Origin: SHYQ01 sp041674525
GTDB taxonomy: Bacteria > Chloroflexota > Dehalococcoidia > UBA2979
Assembly: GCA_041674525.1 (NCBI GenBank)
Contig: JBAYVN010000027.1
Span: forward strand, 1 to 28,294
DNA: 28,294 bases
Direction: 5' to 3'
The position numbers and the translations under genes were made by a program. This document shows positions 7,241-14,643 of the stretch, piece after piece (within the stretch, counting starts at the first letter, position 1; every line of letters starts with the position of its first letter). Below the pieces are notes generated by a model. That model saw nothing but the letters and a program-made list of their open reading frames with translations. It was not told the origin of the DNA and ran no database searches.

Positions 7241-7276
7241 GAGGCGCCCACAGGCACCCACAGGCACCCACAGGCA
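7241..7276. repeat. 10-bp tandem repeat (CAGGCACCCA)
   Basis: CAGGCACCCA occurs twice in perfect tandem (7251-7270). It is preceded by a degenerate copy (GAGGCGCCCA, 7241-7250) and followed by a partial copy (CAGGCA, 7271-7276). It lies between the DUF6295 stop and the hairpin. It looks like a small slippage repeat. Confidence 0.6.
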
Positions 7277-7281
7277 TAGAG

Positions 7282-7309
7282 AGAGGGCGGCTCGCAAGAG
7301 CCGCCCTCT
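7282..7309 (+). terminator. 12-bp hairpin with GCAA tetraloop
   Basis: AGAGGGCGGCTC (7282-7293), loop GCAA (7294-7297) and GAGCCGCCCTCT (7298-7309) form a perfect 12-bp stem closed by a GNRA tetraloop. It lies between the convergent DUF6295 and cupredoxin genes, so it can serve both. Only a short pyrimidine run follows. A 7-bp tandem (CCTCGAT, 7311-7329) comes directly after. Confidence 0.65.
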
Positions 7310-7359
7310 TCCTCGATCCTCGATCCTCGCGCCGCCCGCGCGGACGAGGGGTGCTCGCG

Positions 7360-8472
7360 CTACCGCGAGCGCAGCGTGCTCCTGCGCGCGCCGGCCACCG
7401 CCGCGATCGCGGCGACGGCGGCGATCACCTGCAGGGCCAGCGAGGCCGTCGAGGCGGCATCGGCGCCGCCGGTGCCGGTCCGCGCCGGGGTCACCTGCGC
7501 GGCGGCGACGTTGACCACGCCGCCCATCCCCTGGTCAACGTGCAGCACGCAGATGTACGGGAACGAGCCGGCGGCGGCGAACTTCGTCGAGTACTGCTGC
7601 GCCGGCCAGCCGACGCCGATGATGCCGCTGTTCAGGTAGCCCGTGCCGCTGTATCCCGCCGCCAGCGCCGGCGTCGCCTGCATTACCTTCGGGTTCTCGG
7701 GCGTCGGGGGCAGCGGCATCGCCGTGCCGCCGAGGAAGGTGGCGGTGTGCGGCGTCGGGACGGCGGACTTCCACACCACGGTGTCGCCCACGCGGATGTC
7801 CAGCTTCGGAGCGTAGAACTGCTGCAGGTCGGACGGGCCGACCATGCCGCCCACGTTCACTGTCCAGGTGCTGGTGCCGTCCGCGTTGGCGGTGCGGGTC
7901 GCGCCCTTCGCCGTCTCGGCGGCGCTCGCGGCCTTCAACGCCGCCGTCGCGTCAGCGAACGTCTTCGTCGCGGCCGCGTCGAGCTGCGCCTGCGTCGAGA
8001 TCGATGCGCTCCCGGCGTCCACGACGTCGACCGAGCCCTCCATGCCCGGGTGGATGATGCAGTAGAACTTGTACGTCCCCTTGGTCGGGAGCGAGAGCGC
8101 GAACGTCTGGTCCTTGAACAGGAAGCCGGAGTTCAGGTATGCCACGCCGTCGTACGCCACGGTCTTGCCGGGGTCCGTGGGGACGGGGGCCTTCGGGTCG
8201 CTCGGCGGCGGGAGCTTCGTGGCGCCGGGGAAGGTGACGGTGTGCGGCTCCAGCCAGGGGTTCTTGAACGTGAGCGTGCTGCCCGCGGCGACGGTGACCT
8301 TCGGAGAGCCGAAGAGGTTCACGGCGTACCCGGGTTCGCCCGAGCCGACCTGCACCGTCACGCCCGCGGCCTGGGCCTCGGCGGGGCGGACGCCCCCACT
8401 GGCGAACTGGATGGCGATGGCTGCGAGGAGCGCCATCGCAACGAGGGCGCTCCGGGTCACGAATCTGCTCAC
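7360..8472 (-). CDS. Secreted, membrane-anchored double cupredoxin protein
   Basis: A 370-residue exported blue-copper-type protein. An N-terminal signal peptide (about 1-35, ending AEAQA) precedes two cupredoxin domains and a C-terminal helix (about 341-361) with an RRSTLRSR tail, so the protein is probably tethered outside the cytoplasmic membrane. Domain 1 has H77 (EPHT), C138, H141 and M144 (CIIHPGM). Domain 2 has H242 (TPHT), C308, H311 and M316 (CVLHVDQGM). All four type-1 copper ligands are present in each domain. An Ala/Thr-rich helix (about 155-200) links them. The GTG start at 8472 is supported by GAGGAGG 5 bases upstream. A role in periplasmic electron transfer or copper handling is likely; no partner oxidase is nearby. 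Confidence 0.88.
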   Translation of the reverse strand: MSRFVTRSALVAMALLAAIAIQFASGGVRPAEAQAAGVTVQVGSGEPGYAVNLFGSPKVTVAAGSTLTFKNPWLEPHTVTFPGATKLPPPSDPKAPVPTDPGKTVAYDGVAYLNSGFLFKDQTFALSLPTKGTYKFYCIIHPGMEGSVDVVDAGSASISTQAQLDAAATKTFADATAALKAASAAETAKGATRTANADGTSTWTVNVGGMVGPSDLQQFYAPKLDIRVGDTVVWKSAVPTPHTATFLGGTAMPLPPTPENPKVMQATPALAAGYSGTGYLNSGIIGVGWPAQQYSTKFAAAGSFPYICVLHVDQGMGGVVNVAAAQVTPARTGTGGADAASTASLALQVIAAVAAIAAVAGARRSTLRSR

Positions 8473-8562
8473 GTGTCCTCCTCAAATCGTTTTCTTGATA
8501 GTCCGCTTCGCGCGGGGAACGTACTCCGTCCCGGCCGTTTGAGCGATATGTGCCGCGTAAAT

Positions 8563-8582
8563 ACTGGTGATATCTCACCAGT
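8563..8582. promoter_or_regulatory. Operator-like inverted repeat upstream of the cupredoxin gene
   Basis: ACTGGTGA (8563-8570), TATC, TCACCAGT (8575-8582) is a perfect 8-bp inverted repeat with a 4-base centre, about 90 bases upstream of the cupredoxin start. The surrounding bases are relatively AT-rich. The symmetry fits a dimeric regulator site. The spacing fits neither the CRP (N6) nor the FNR consensus exactly. Confidence 0.45.
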
Positions 8583-8585
8583 CGG

Positions 8586-8603
8586 CAGAGACAGCAGAGA
8601 CAG
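8586..8603. repeat. 9-bp perfect tandem duplication (CAGAGACAG)
   Basis: CAGAGACAG is repeated head to tail at 8586-8594 and 8595-8603. It lies 3 bases from the inverted repeat at 8563-8582, in the gap between the methyltransferase and cupredoxin genes. Confidence 0.6.
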
Positions 8604-8631
8604 GCGCCACGAGGTGCAGCCCGATCGTGCG

Positions 8632-8652
8632 CGCCGTCGTGTCGTGACGGCG
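8632..8652 (-). terminator. Hairpin after the methyltransferase gene
   Basis: CGCCGTC (8632-8638), a 7-base loop and GACGGCG (8646-8652) form a perfect 7-bp stem 13 bases beyond the methyltransferase stop on the minus strand. There is no T-run. It would separate the methyltransferase transcript from the cupredoxin gene. Confidence 0.35.
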
Positions 8653-8665
8653 GGGCTGGCGGCGT

Positions 8666-9604
8666 CTAGACGAGCGGCCGCCGCGCGAGGATGCGCATGG
8701 ACCCGTAGTAGACGGGCAGCGTGCGGTCCAGGATCGCGGCCGGGAGCAGCCGCTCGGCGAGCGCAACCAGCGGGCGGGTGACGGGGAAGTAGCGTCCCAG
8801 CCGCCGCACCACCCAGCGCGGCGGGTAGCGGTGGACGTCCGCCGCGACCTCCACCTGCTCGAAGCCGGCGCGGCCCAGCAGCGCGCGAATGGTGCGCGGC
8901 GTGAACAGGAAGAGGTGCTCGGGCGGCTTGTACTCGACCCAGCGCGCCCCGCTCACCCGGGCGAGCCACGAGTGCTGGTTCGGCGTCGTCATCATCAGCA
9001 GCCCGCCCGGCCGCAATAGCGCGAGCAACCGGTCGAGGGCGGCCTGCGGCTCCGGGAGGTGCTCCATCGTCTGCATCAGCACGATCACGTCCCACGCACC
9101 CGCCTCGATCGAGGGGTCGTCCAGGGTGCCGGTGAGCACGGGGAGCCCGGCGGCGCGCGCCACGAGCGCCGCGCCGTCCCCCGGCTCCACGCCCTGCACC
9201 TCGAAGCCCGCGTCCCGAGCGGCGCGCAGGAACGACCCGTTGGCGCAGCCCACCTCCAGCAGGCGTCCGCGCCCCGCGCGCTCCGCCAGGTCACGAGCGG
9301 CGCGCTCGAAGTAGGTGTGCATGACGTTGGAGTCTTCGTCGTAGGCCAGGTAGCCCGCGTGGGCCTCGGAGTCCGACTCTCCGAAGTACGAGGGGTCCGT
9401 GTACAGCCCGATCGTGGAGACCGGGCGCGGGCTGACGAAGCCCAGGTCGCACCGGCGGCAGCGCACGACGCGCCCGCGCTCGACGGCGTCGAAGATGACG
9501 CGCACATTCGTCGCGTCGCCGCACACCGGGCAGGGCACGCTCTCGAACAGGGGATGCTCCGCGCCGCCCTCGGCCGCTGGTTCGGGTTCGCGTTCGGTGT
9601 CGAT
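8666..9604 (-). CDS. Zinc-ribbon SAM-dependent methyltransferase
   Basis: A class I methyltransferase, about 312 residues in this model. A CPVCG ... CRRCDLGF zinc ribbon (cysteines near 25, 28, 49, 52) precedes the Rossmann core with LLEVGCANGSF (SAM motif I) and the VLMQTMEHLPEP post-motif, then LLRPGGLLMMTTPN. This ribbon-plus-methyltransferase type is frequent in polysaccharide and O-antigen loci and methylates sugars or small metabolites. The start is problematic. A GTG at 9739 would overlap the divergent gene at 9730. A GTG at 9538 lacks a ribosome site. An AGGAG sits exactly 7 bases before an ATC codon at 9604, with a TACTAT -10-like box about 45 bases upstream. I use 9604 as the likely translated limit. 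Confidence 0.87.
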   Translation of the reverse strand: MDTEREPEPAAEGGAEHPLFESVPCPVCGDATNVRVIFDAVERGRVVRCRRCDLGFVSPRPVSTIGLYTDPSYFGESDSEAHAGYLAYDEDSNVMHTYFERAARDLAERAGRGRLLEVGCANGSFLRAARDAGFEVQGVEPGDGAALVARAAGLPVLTGTLDDPSIEAGAWDVIVLMQTMEHLPEPQAALDRLLALLRPGGLLMMTTPNQHSWLARVSGARWVEYKPPEHLFLFTPRTIRALLGRAGFEQVEVAADVHRYPPRWVVRRLGRYFPVTRPLVALAERLLPAAILDRTLPVYYGSMRILARRPLV

Positions 9605-9648
9605 GGCGGGACTCCTCGGGCTGCGGCGCTCCCTCGTCTCCTCGCCCC

Positions 9649-9654
9649 ATAGTA
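9649..9654 (-). promoter_or_regulatory. Candidate -10 (TACTAT) for the methyltransferase gene
   Basis: On the minus strand TACTAT (9654-9649) lies about 45 bases upstream of the AGGAG-preceded ATC codon at 9604. No good -35 is visible. If this is the promoter, the upstream GTG at 9739 could not be the start codon. Confidence 0.3.
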
Positions 9655-9729
9655 GCGGCGCAGGCCACTGCTGGCCGCAGTGCACGCGCCGCGGGATCGA
9701 CGCCGGGTCGCCGGTGTACCCTGCAGGCA

Positions 9730-11454
9730 GTGGCAGCACCAGCGCGTCCCCGCCCGTCCCCCGCGTCCCGGCGAGCGAAAGTGCGTCGCCCGCTGTCGGA
9801 ACTGCTCGTGTTGCGGATGCTCCGTGCGCCGGGTGCTGCCTTCGCGGTCGCCTTCGGGGTCCTCTACCTCGGAACGGCCGCGTGGTTCCACCTCGTGCGC
9901 GAGCTGTGGGTCGGTGACGCGATCTCGCGCACGGCCAACGCGATGTACGTCGTGTTCAGCCGGGACCCGCACCTCGCCGCGATCGGCTTCGTCTGGCTGC
10001 CGGGTCCGAGCATCGTGCAGTTGCCGCTGATCCTGATCGCCGATGTCTTCGAGCGCCCGCTGTTCGCGGGCAACGTGCTCACGGTGGTCTGCGCTGCCGC
10101 CACGCTGCTGGTCCTGGAGGCCTTCCTCCGCGAGGTCGGGGTGACGCGTTGGTGGCGGATCGCGTTGCTGGTCGCGTACGCGGTCAACCCGATGACGATC
10201 TACTACGCCGTCAACGGGATGTCCGAAGCGCCATTCGTGATGCTGGCGCTGATCGTGATCTGGCAGTTCGCCGTGTACGCCCGCACCCGCCGCACCGGCG
10301 CGCTCTTCTTCGCGAGCCTCGCGCTCTCCGGGGCCATCTGGACGCGCTACGAGTCCCTGGCGCTGGTCGGCGCGATGGCGATCGCACTGACGCTGTACGA
10401 GGTCGCGTACGACGACGAGCATGAGCCGGTGCAGCGCGCGGAAGCCGTGCTGCTGACGGCCCTCGCAGCGCCGGTGCTGTCGTTCGCCCTGTGGCTCTTC
10501 TTCAACTGGCTGATCCAGAACGATCCGCTCTTCTTCCTGAACTCCACGTATGGCCCCACGGCGCAGCTGAAGCTCTCGCTGAACAGCGGAGGCGCGGAAA
10601 TCTCCCGCGCCTCGCATTCCCTATTCTGGGCCACTGTCTTCGGCGCCGAGCGGCTGTTCCTGCTCAGTCCCGCGTTCATCCCACTCACCGCCGTGCTGAG
10701 CGGGTTTGCGGTGTGGAAGCGGGACTACCGGCTGATCGGCATCCTCGGCCTCGGCGGGTGCCTCCCCGTCTTCTCGATCTACCAGCTCGGCACGGGGGGC
10801 TCGTTCGGCTGGCTGCGATTCTTCATCTACGCGCAGCCGCTCACGCTGGTCTTCGGGACGGCGCTGGTGGGATCGTTCCGGCGGTCCGTCCGGCAGCGCG
10901 TCTACGCCGGATTGCTGGCCGCCATGCTGGTGGCGATCCCCACCACGATCTATGGACTCTCGCAGGGGACCATCGGGCTCGAGGAGTACCCCGTGCTGCG
11001 CAAGATGATCGATCCCGCGTACCGCGACGCCGAGTCGGAGCGGCGCATCGCGGCGCAGCAGATCGCCGGCTTCATCGACGCGCTCCCGCCGGACCAGCTC
11101 GTGTACGTCGAGACCTTCGTGTCGTACCGCGTCGCCGTGCTCGTCCGCCACCGGGCCCGCCTGGTGATCACGAACGACCAGAACTCCGGCGAGGTGTTGG
11201 ATGACCCGATCGACCGCCTCGACTACATCCTGGTCCCGCACCCCGGCGGCGCGTCCGACCTCGGCGAGCTCGCGCAGCGGTTCCCGGGCATCTACGAGTT
11301 TGGTGAGCCGTGGCTGTCGCTGGTGAGGGAGTGGACCACGGTGGACGGCGGCGGCTGGCGGCTCTACCGGGTGATCAAGGGGCCCGCGGGCGCGGGCGCG
11401 ATCGTGCCGCCGCCGCAGGCCCCGCCGCAGTCCACGCCGCAGGGGGCACCGTAG
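9730..11454 (+). CDS. GT-C-like multi-pass membrane glycosyltransferase (copy 1)
   Basis: A 574-residue polytopic membrane protein with about 10-12 helices and a soluble C-terminal part (about residues 435-574). It has the GT-C/ArnT-PMT layout: a long first external loop with an acidic residue (D63 in VGDAISRT) and R78-D79-P80, then NPMTIYYAV near residues 155-163, WTRYES and LGTGGSFGWLRFF. GT-C enzymes transfer sugars from polyprenyl-phosphate donors outside the membrane. The acceptor is unknown and the assignment rests on topology and motifs. The start is a GTG at 9730 with a weak GCAGG site. An almost adjacent paralogue follows 3 bases after the stop. The C-terminal tail is Pro/Gln-rich. 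Confidence 0.78.
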   Translation: MAAPARPRPSPASRRAKVRRPLSELLVLRMLRAPGAAFAVAFGVLYLGTAAWFHLVRELWVGDAISRTANAMYVVFSRDPHLAAIGFVWLPGPSIVQLPLILIADVFERPLFAGNVLTVVCAAATLLVLEAFLREVGVTRWWRIALLVAYAVNPMTIYYAVNGMSEAPFVMLALIVIWQFAVYARTRRTGALFFASLALSGAIWTRYESLALVGAMAIALTLYEVAYDDEHEPVQRAEAVLLTALAAPVLSFALWLFFNWLIQNDPLFFLNSTYGPTAQLKLSLNSGGAEISRASHSLFWATVFGAERLFLLSPAFIPLTAVLSGFAVWKRDYRLIGILGLGGCLPVFSIYQLGTGGSFGWLRFFIYAQPLTLVFGTALVGSFRRSVRQRVYAGLLAAMLVAIPTTIYGLSQGTIGLEEYPVLRKMIDPAYRDAESERRIAAQQIAGFIDALPPDQLVYVETFVSYRVAVLVRHRARLVITNDQNSGEVLDDPIDRLDYILVPHPGGASDLGELAQRFPGIYEFGEPWLSLVREWTTVDGGGWRLYRVIKGPAGAGAIVPPPQAPPQSTPQGAP

Positions 11455-11457
11455 GCG

Positions 11458-13155
11458 ATGCCGGGTGTACCGTTCCGCCCAGTGACATCGCCAGCGCGTC
11501 CACACCTGAGCCCCGGGCTCTCGAGAGCGAACCGGCAGCGTCCGCTGGCCGAGCGGGCGCTTGTTCGCGGGCTGCGCTCGTCCTCGTTCCGGTACACCAT
11601 GGCGCTCGGCGCATTCTACCTCGGCGTCGCGGCGTGGGTGTACTTCGCGCGCGACATCTGGATGACGGACGCGGTGTCGCGCACGGGCAACGCGATCTAC
11701 GCGGTGCTGAGCCGCGACCCGCACCTGGGGGCGATCGGCTTCGTGTGGCTCCCGGCGCCGAGCGTGATCCAGATCCCGCTGGTGCTGATCCTCAACCTGG
11801 TCCACGTCCCCGTGTTCGCGGGCAACGTCTTCTCCGCGCTCGCCGCGACCGCAGCGGTGTGGGTGATGTGGCGCCTGCTGGCGGACCTGCGCGTCCCCGG
11901 GGGCTGGGTGGTGGCGCTCACGACCGTGTACGCCCTGAACCCGATGACCGTGTACTACGCCGTGGTCGGGATGTCCGAGTCGTTCTTCATCCTCGCCCTG
12001 CTGATGGTGATCTGGCAGTTCGTCGTCTGGGTGCGCGACCGCTCCGCGCTGTCGCTGGCCGTCGGCGGCGTGGCGCTGGCCGGGGCCGTGTGGACGAGGT
12101 ACGAGGCGATCCCGCTGATCGTCGCGGTCGGGATCGCGTACATGCTGCACGAGCTCGCGCGCGACGAGGATCGTGCGGCGGGCACGCGCGCGCAGGCGGT
12201 GCTGATGACGCTGCTGGGGCCGGCCGTGGGATCGCTCATCCTGTGGCTGTTCTTCAACTTCCTGATCATGGGCGACCCCCTGCACTTCGTGAACAGCGAG
12301 TACGGCCCGATGGCGCAGCTCCGCATCGGACTGCGCGACGGCGCCGGAAACACCGAGGTGATTGCCGCGTCGAAGTCGCTCGTGGCAGCGGCGCAGTTCG
12401 GGCTCAAGCGCATCCTGCTGCTGAGCCCGTTCTTCGTGCCGATCGCGATCGCGGTGACGGCGCGCGCGCTGTTCCGGAAGGACTGGCGCGCGATCGGCGT
12501 GCTGGGCATCGGCGGGAGCATGGTCCTGTTCTCCGTGTACCAGCTGGGCACCGGCGGGTCGTTCGGATGGCTGCGCTTCTTCATGTACTGCCAGCCGCTG
12601 ACGATCGTCTTCGGCGCGGTCGCCGTCGTGGACTACCGGCGCTCCGTGCGGAACGCGGTCTATGCCGCGCTGCTGCTCGCGATGCTCGTCGCCGTCCCCA
12701 CCTCGGCGTGGGCGCTCTGGCGCGCGGACACCGGGCTCGAGGAGTCCGGACCCGTGCGCCACATGATCGACCCCGCCTCGCCGGATGCGCTGGTGGAGGA
12801 GCGGATGGTCACCGGGCAGATCGCGGAGTACCTGGACGCGCTGCCGCAGGGGCAGCTCGTCTACATCCAGACGGTGTCGTCGTGGGGCGTCGCGGTGCAG
12901 GCGAAGGACCGCACGCGCCTCGTGATCACGAACGACTCGGACGCCGAGCGGTTCCTGGACGACCCGGTCAAGAGCCTGGACTACATCCTCGTCCCGCCGC
13001 TCGGCGGCATCTCCAACAACGGCGAGGTGATCCGGCGCTTCCCGGGGATCTGGGAGAACGGCGAGCCGTGGCTGCGCCTGGAGCACGAGTGGAAGTTCGC
13101 GTCCGGGCCCAGCTACCGGCTGTACCGCGTGATCAAGGACGGGGCGGGCGGCTAG
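11458..13155 (+). CDS. GT-C-like multi-pass membrane glycosyltransferase (copy 2)
   Basis: A 565-residue paralogue of the preceding gene, aligned over the full length. Shared segments include D71 in MTDAVSRT, SRDPHLGAIGFVWLP, NPMTVYYAVVGMSE, WTRYEA, LGTGGSFGWLRFF and RLVITND. This is a tandem duplication followed by considerable divergence, which suggests different acceptors or linkages rather than dosage. The ATG at 11458 is 3 bases after the copy 1 stop, so the two are translationally linked. Its TAG stop shares a CTAG with the stop of gtrA on the other strand. The predicted reaction is transfer from a polyprenyl-phosphate sugar at the outer membrane face, inferred from the fold. Confidence 0.78.
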   Translation: MPGVPFRPVTSPARPHLSPGLSRANRQRPLAERALVRGLRSSSFRYTMALGAFYLGVAAWVYFARDIWMTDAVSRTGNAIYAVLSRDPHLGAIGFVWLPAPSVIQIPLVLILNLVHVPVFAGNVFSALAATAAVWVMWRLLADLRVPGGWVVALTTVYALNPMTVYYAVVGMSESFFILALLMVIWQFVVWVRDRSALSLAVGGVALAGAVWTRYEAIPLIVAVGIAYMLHELARDEDRAAGTRAQAVLMTLLGPAVGSLILWLFFNFLIMGDPLHFVNSEYGPMAQLRIGLRDGAGNTEVIAASKSLVAAAQFGLKRILLLSPFFVPIAIAVTARALFRKDWRAIGVLGIGGSMVLFSVYQLGTGGSFGWLRFFMYCQPLTIVFGAVAVVDYRRSVRNAVYAALLLAMLVAVPTSAWALWRADTGLEESGPVRHMIDPASPDALVEERMVTGQIAEYLDALPQGQLVYIQTVSSWGVAVQAKDRTRLVITNDSDAERFLDDPVKSLDYILVPPLGGISNNGEVIRRFPGIWENGEPWLRLEHEWKFASGPSYRLYRVIKDGAGG

Positions 13156-13592
13156 CCGCGCGTGGGGGCGGCGTCCTGGTGGCGGAACGTGATCGCGTTG
13201 TTGAACACGTAGTTCCACGCGAACACCACGACCACGAGTCCGAGCTTCGCCCAGATGTAGAACAGGCCCAGCCGCTGCGAGACGAGCCACAGGCCGGCCT
13301 CGCTGATGCCGAGGCCCACCAGCGCCGCGAGCAGGAAGAGCGCTCCGCCCGCGACGTGCGACCGCCGGTTGCGCGATCGGAACGTCCAGTAGCTGTTCAG
13401 CCGGTAGTTGCTCGCGACGGCGCCCGAAAACGACAGCACGTTCGCGACCAGCAGCGGCACCCCGAAGACCTCGTAGAGCAGCGCGAGCAGGCCCAGGTCC
13501 ACGGCGATGCCCGACACGCCGACGATCCCGTAGCGCACCACCTCGCGCTCCAGCAGCACGCGCGCCGGCCGCATCAGCCCGTCGCGGTTCAC
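13152..13592 (-). CDS. GtrA family membrane protein
   Basis: A 146-residue protein with four transmembrane helices and the GtrA pattern: VRYGIVGVSGIAVDLGLLALL, then SNYRLNSYWTFRSR, then WNYVFNNAITFR at the end. GtrA proteins are thought to move polyprenyl-phosphate-linked sugars across the membrane or to assist the enzyme that does. The GTG start (13592-13590) overlaps the TGA stop (13591-13589) of the polyprenol-phosphate glycosyltransferase, so the two are translationally coupled and very likely act on the same lipid-linked sugar. The neighbouring GT-C genes are plausible users. Confidence 0.9.
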   Translation of the reverse strand: MNRDGLMRPARVLLEREVVRYGIVGVSGIAVDLGLLALLYEVFGVPLLVANVLSFSGAVASNYRLNSYWTFRSRNRRSHVAGGALFLLAALVGLGISEAGLWLVSQRLGLFYIWAKLGLVVVVFAWNYVFNNAITFRHQDAAPTRG

Positions 13593-14404
13593 GCGGTGTG
13601 CCGGGCGGCGCGCCGGGCGCGCCTGCGGAAGCGCTCCAGCCCGAGCGCGGCGACGCGGAGACTGGCCTCCGCGATGATGCGCATGGAGAACTTCGACTGG
13701 CCGATGGTGCGGTCCGCGAACAGGATCGGCACCTCGTGCACGGTCGCGCCCTGCTGCGCGGCGCGGTAGGTCATCTCCACCTGGAAGACGTATCCGTTGG
13801 CGGGGACCGCGCCGTGCAGGACGCGTTGCAGGAGGGGGGCACGCCAGCCCTTGAACCCGGCCGTGGTGTCGCGCACGGGCAGCCCGAGGAGGAGGCGGCT
13901 GTAGATCGATCCGCCACGGCTGACGGCGCGCCGGATCGGCGACCAGTTCTCCACCGCTCCGCCGGGCGCGTATCGAGAACCGATCACGAGGTCAGCCTCT
14001 TCGAGGGCGGCCGCGAGGGCCGGGAGCGAGCAGGGGGCGTGCGAGCCGTCCGCGTCCATCTGGAAGATCTGCTCGTAGCCGCGCGCGATCGCCCACTGGA
14101 ACCCATCCACGTAGGCCGGGCCCAGGCCCGACTTCCCGGCGCGGTGGATCACGGCGATGCGGGGTTCGGCCGCTGCCAGGGCGTCGGCGACCGCGCCGGT
14201 GCCGTCCGGGGAGGCATCGTCCACGACCAGGACGTCGGTCGAAAGCGCGCGCAGCACCTGCCCGGCGATCACGGGCAGGTTTGCGGCCTCGTTGTACGTC
14301 GGGATGACGACGACACGCCGGCGTTCCGGGAGGCCGGTGGGGTGGGGGATTGGCTGGTTCAGTCGGAGCCCATCCCCTCTCGACGTGTTACGGGGTGATT
14401 CCAT
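13589..14404 (-). CDS. Polyprenol-phosphate glycosyltransferase (DPM1 type)
   Basis: A 271-residue GT2 enzyme that makes polyprenyl-phosphate mannose or glucose from the nucleotide sugar. Diagnostic segments are VVVIPTYNEAANL (31-43), VVDDASPDGTG (D62, D63), MDADGSHAP (D117, D119), GSRYAPGG (R143), DTTAGFKGW and GQSKFS (K238). It lacks the C-terminal helices of some relatives, and the adjacent GtrA may replace them. The ATG at 14404 is preferred over one 54 codons upstream because the intervening DNA is less GC-rich and looks like promoter. A 10-bp tandem repeat (14403-14422) abuts this start. It is divergent from the exopolysaccharide operon. Confidence 0.9.
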   Translation of the reverse strand: MESPRNTSRGDGLRLNQPIPHPTGLPERRRVVVIPTYNEAANLPVIAGQVLRALSTDVLVVDDASPDGTGAVADALAAAEPRIAVIHRAGKSGLGPAYVDGFQWAIARGYEQIFQMDADGSHAPCSLPALAAALEEADLVIGSRYAPGGAVENWSPIRRAVSRGGSIYSRLLLGLPVRDTTAGFKGWRAPLLQRVLHGAVPANGYVFQVEMTYRAAQQGATVHEVPILFADRTIGQSKFSMRIIAEASLRVAALGLERFRRRARRAARHTA

Positions 14405-14422
14405 CTTGCTCGATCTTGCTCG
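14403..14422. repeat. 10-bp tandem duplication at the DPM1-type start codon
   Basis: ATCTTGCTCG is repeated perfectly at 14403-14412 and 14413-14422. The first copy overlaps the ATG of the polyprenol-phosphate glycosyltransferase on the minus strand. Slippage here would change the translation-initiation region. Confidence 0.55.
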
Positions 14423-14492
14423 CGTGCACTGCTCATCGGAAGTAGAGAAACGATTAACATTCCCGGGCGGTCGTTTACCGCACTGCAAGACG

Positions 14493-14498
14493 TAATAC
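14493..14498 (+). promoter_or_regulatory. -10-like TAATAC in the divergent promoter region of the EPS operon
   Basis: The 273-base gap between the divergent starts (14404 and 14678) has a local AT-richer core at about 14440-14500. It contains TAATAC on the + strand (14493-14498), the same hexamer seen before the MFS gene, and TTAATC on the minus strand (14457-14452). No matching -35 is clear. If used, the + strand leader would be about 170 bases long. Confidence 0.3.
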
Positions 14499-14643
14499 GA
14501 TGACGGGTAAGCGGGCGCCCGGGCCTTGCGCAGGAGTGCGGTAGTCCCGAGCACCACGAACGTCATGAAGCCGCATCAGGACTCCGCCGTGGTTCATCCC
14601 CGACCAGCAGGCGTCGCGTATCGGTCGTTGTATGGGCCGCCCG

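Noticed and set aside
7241..7329. A CRISPR array or attachment site at the short tandem repeats
   Set aside because: Units are 7 and 10 bases with no spacers, and no cas or integrase gene is present; they are simple slippage repeats.
9085..10617. Minus-strand 510-codon open frame extending through the methyltransferase and GT-C region
   Set aside because: It is out of frame with the methyltransferase and opposite the GT-C gene; the composition is a shadow.
10621..13290. An 889-codon open frame on the minus strand opposite the GT-C genes
   Set aside because: It is antisense to two well-supported membrane proteins, is full of Arg, His, Asp and Gln typical of mirrored GC-rich codons, and has no recognisable domain.
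14462..14523. CCCGGGCG / CGCCCGGG inverted pair in the divergent gap
   Set aside because: Eight GC-only bases separated by 46 bases are expected by chance in DNA of this composition.
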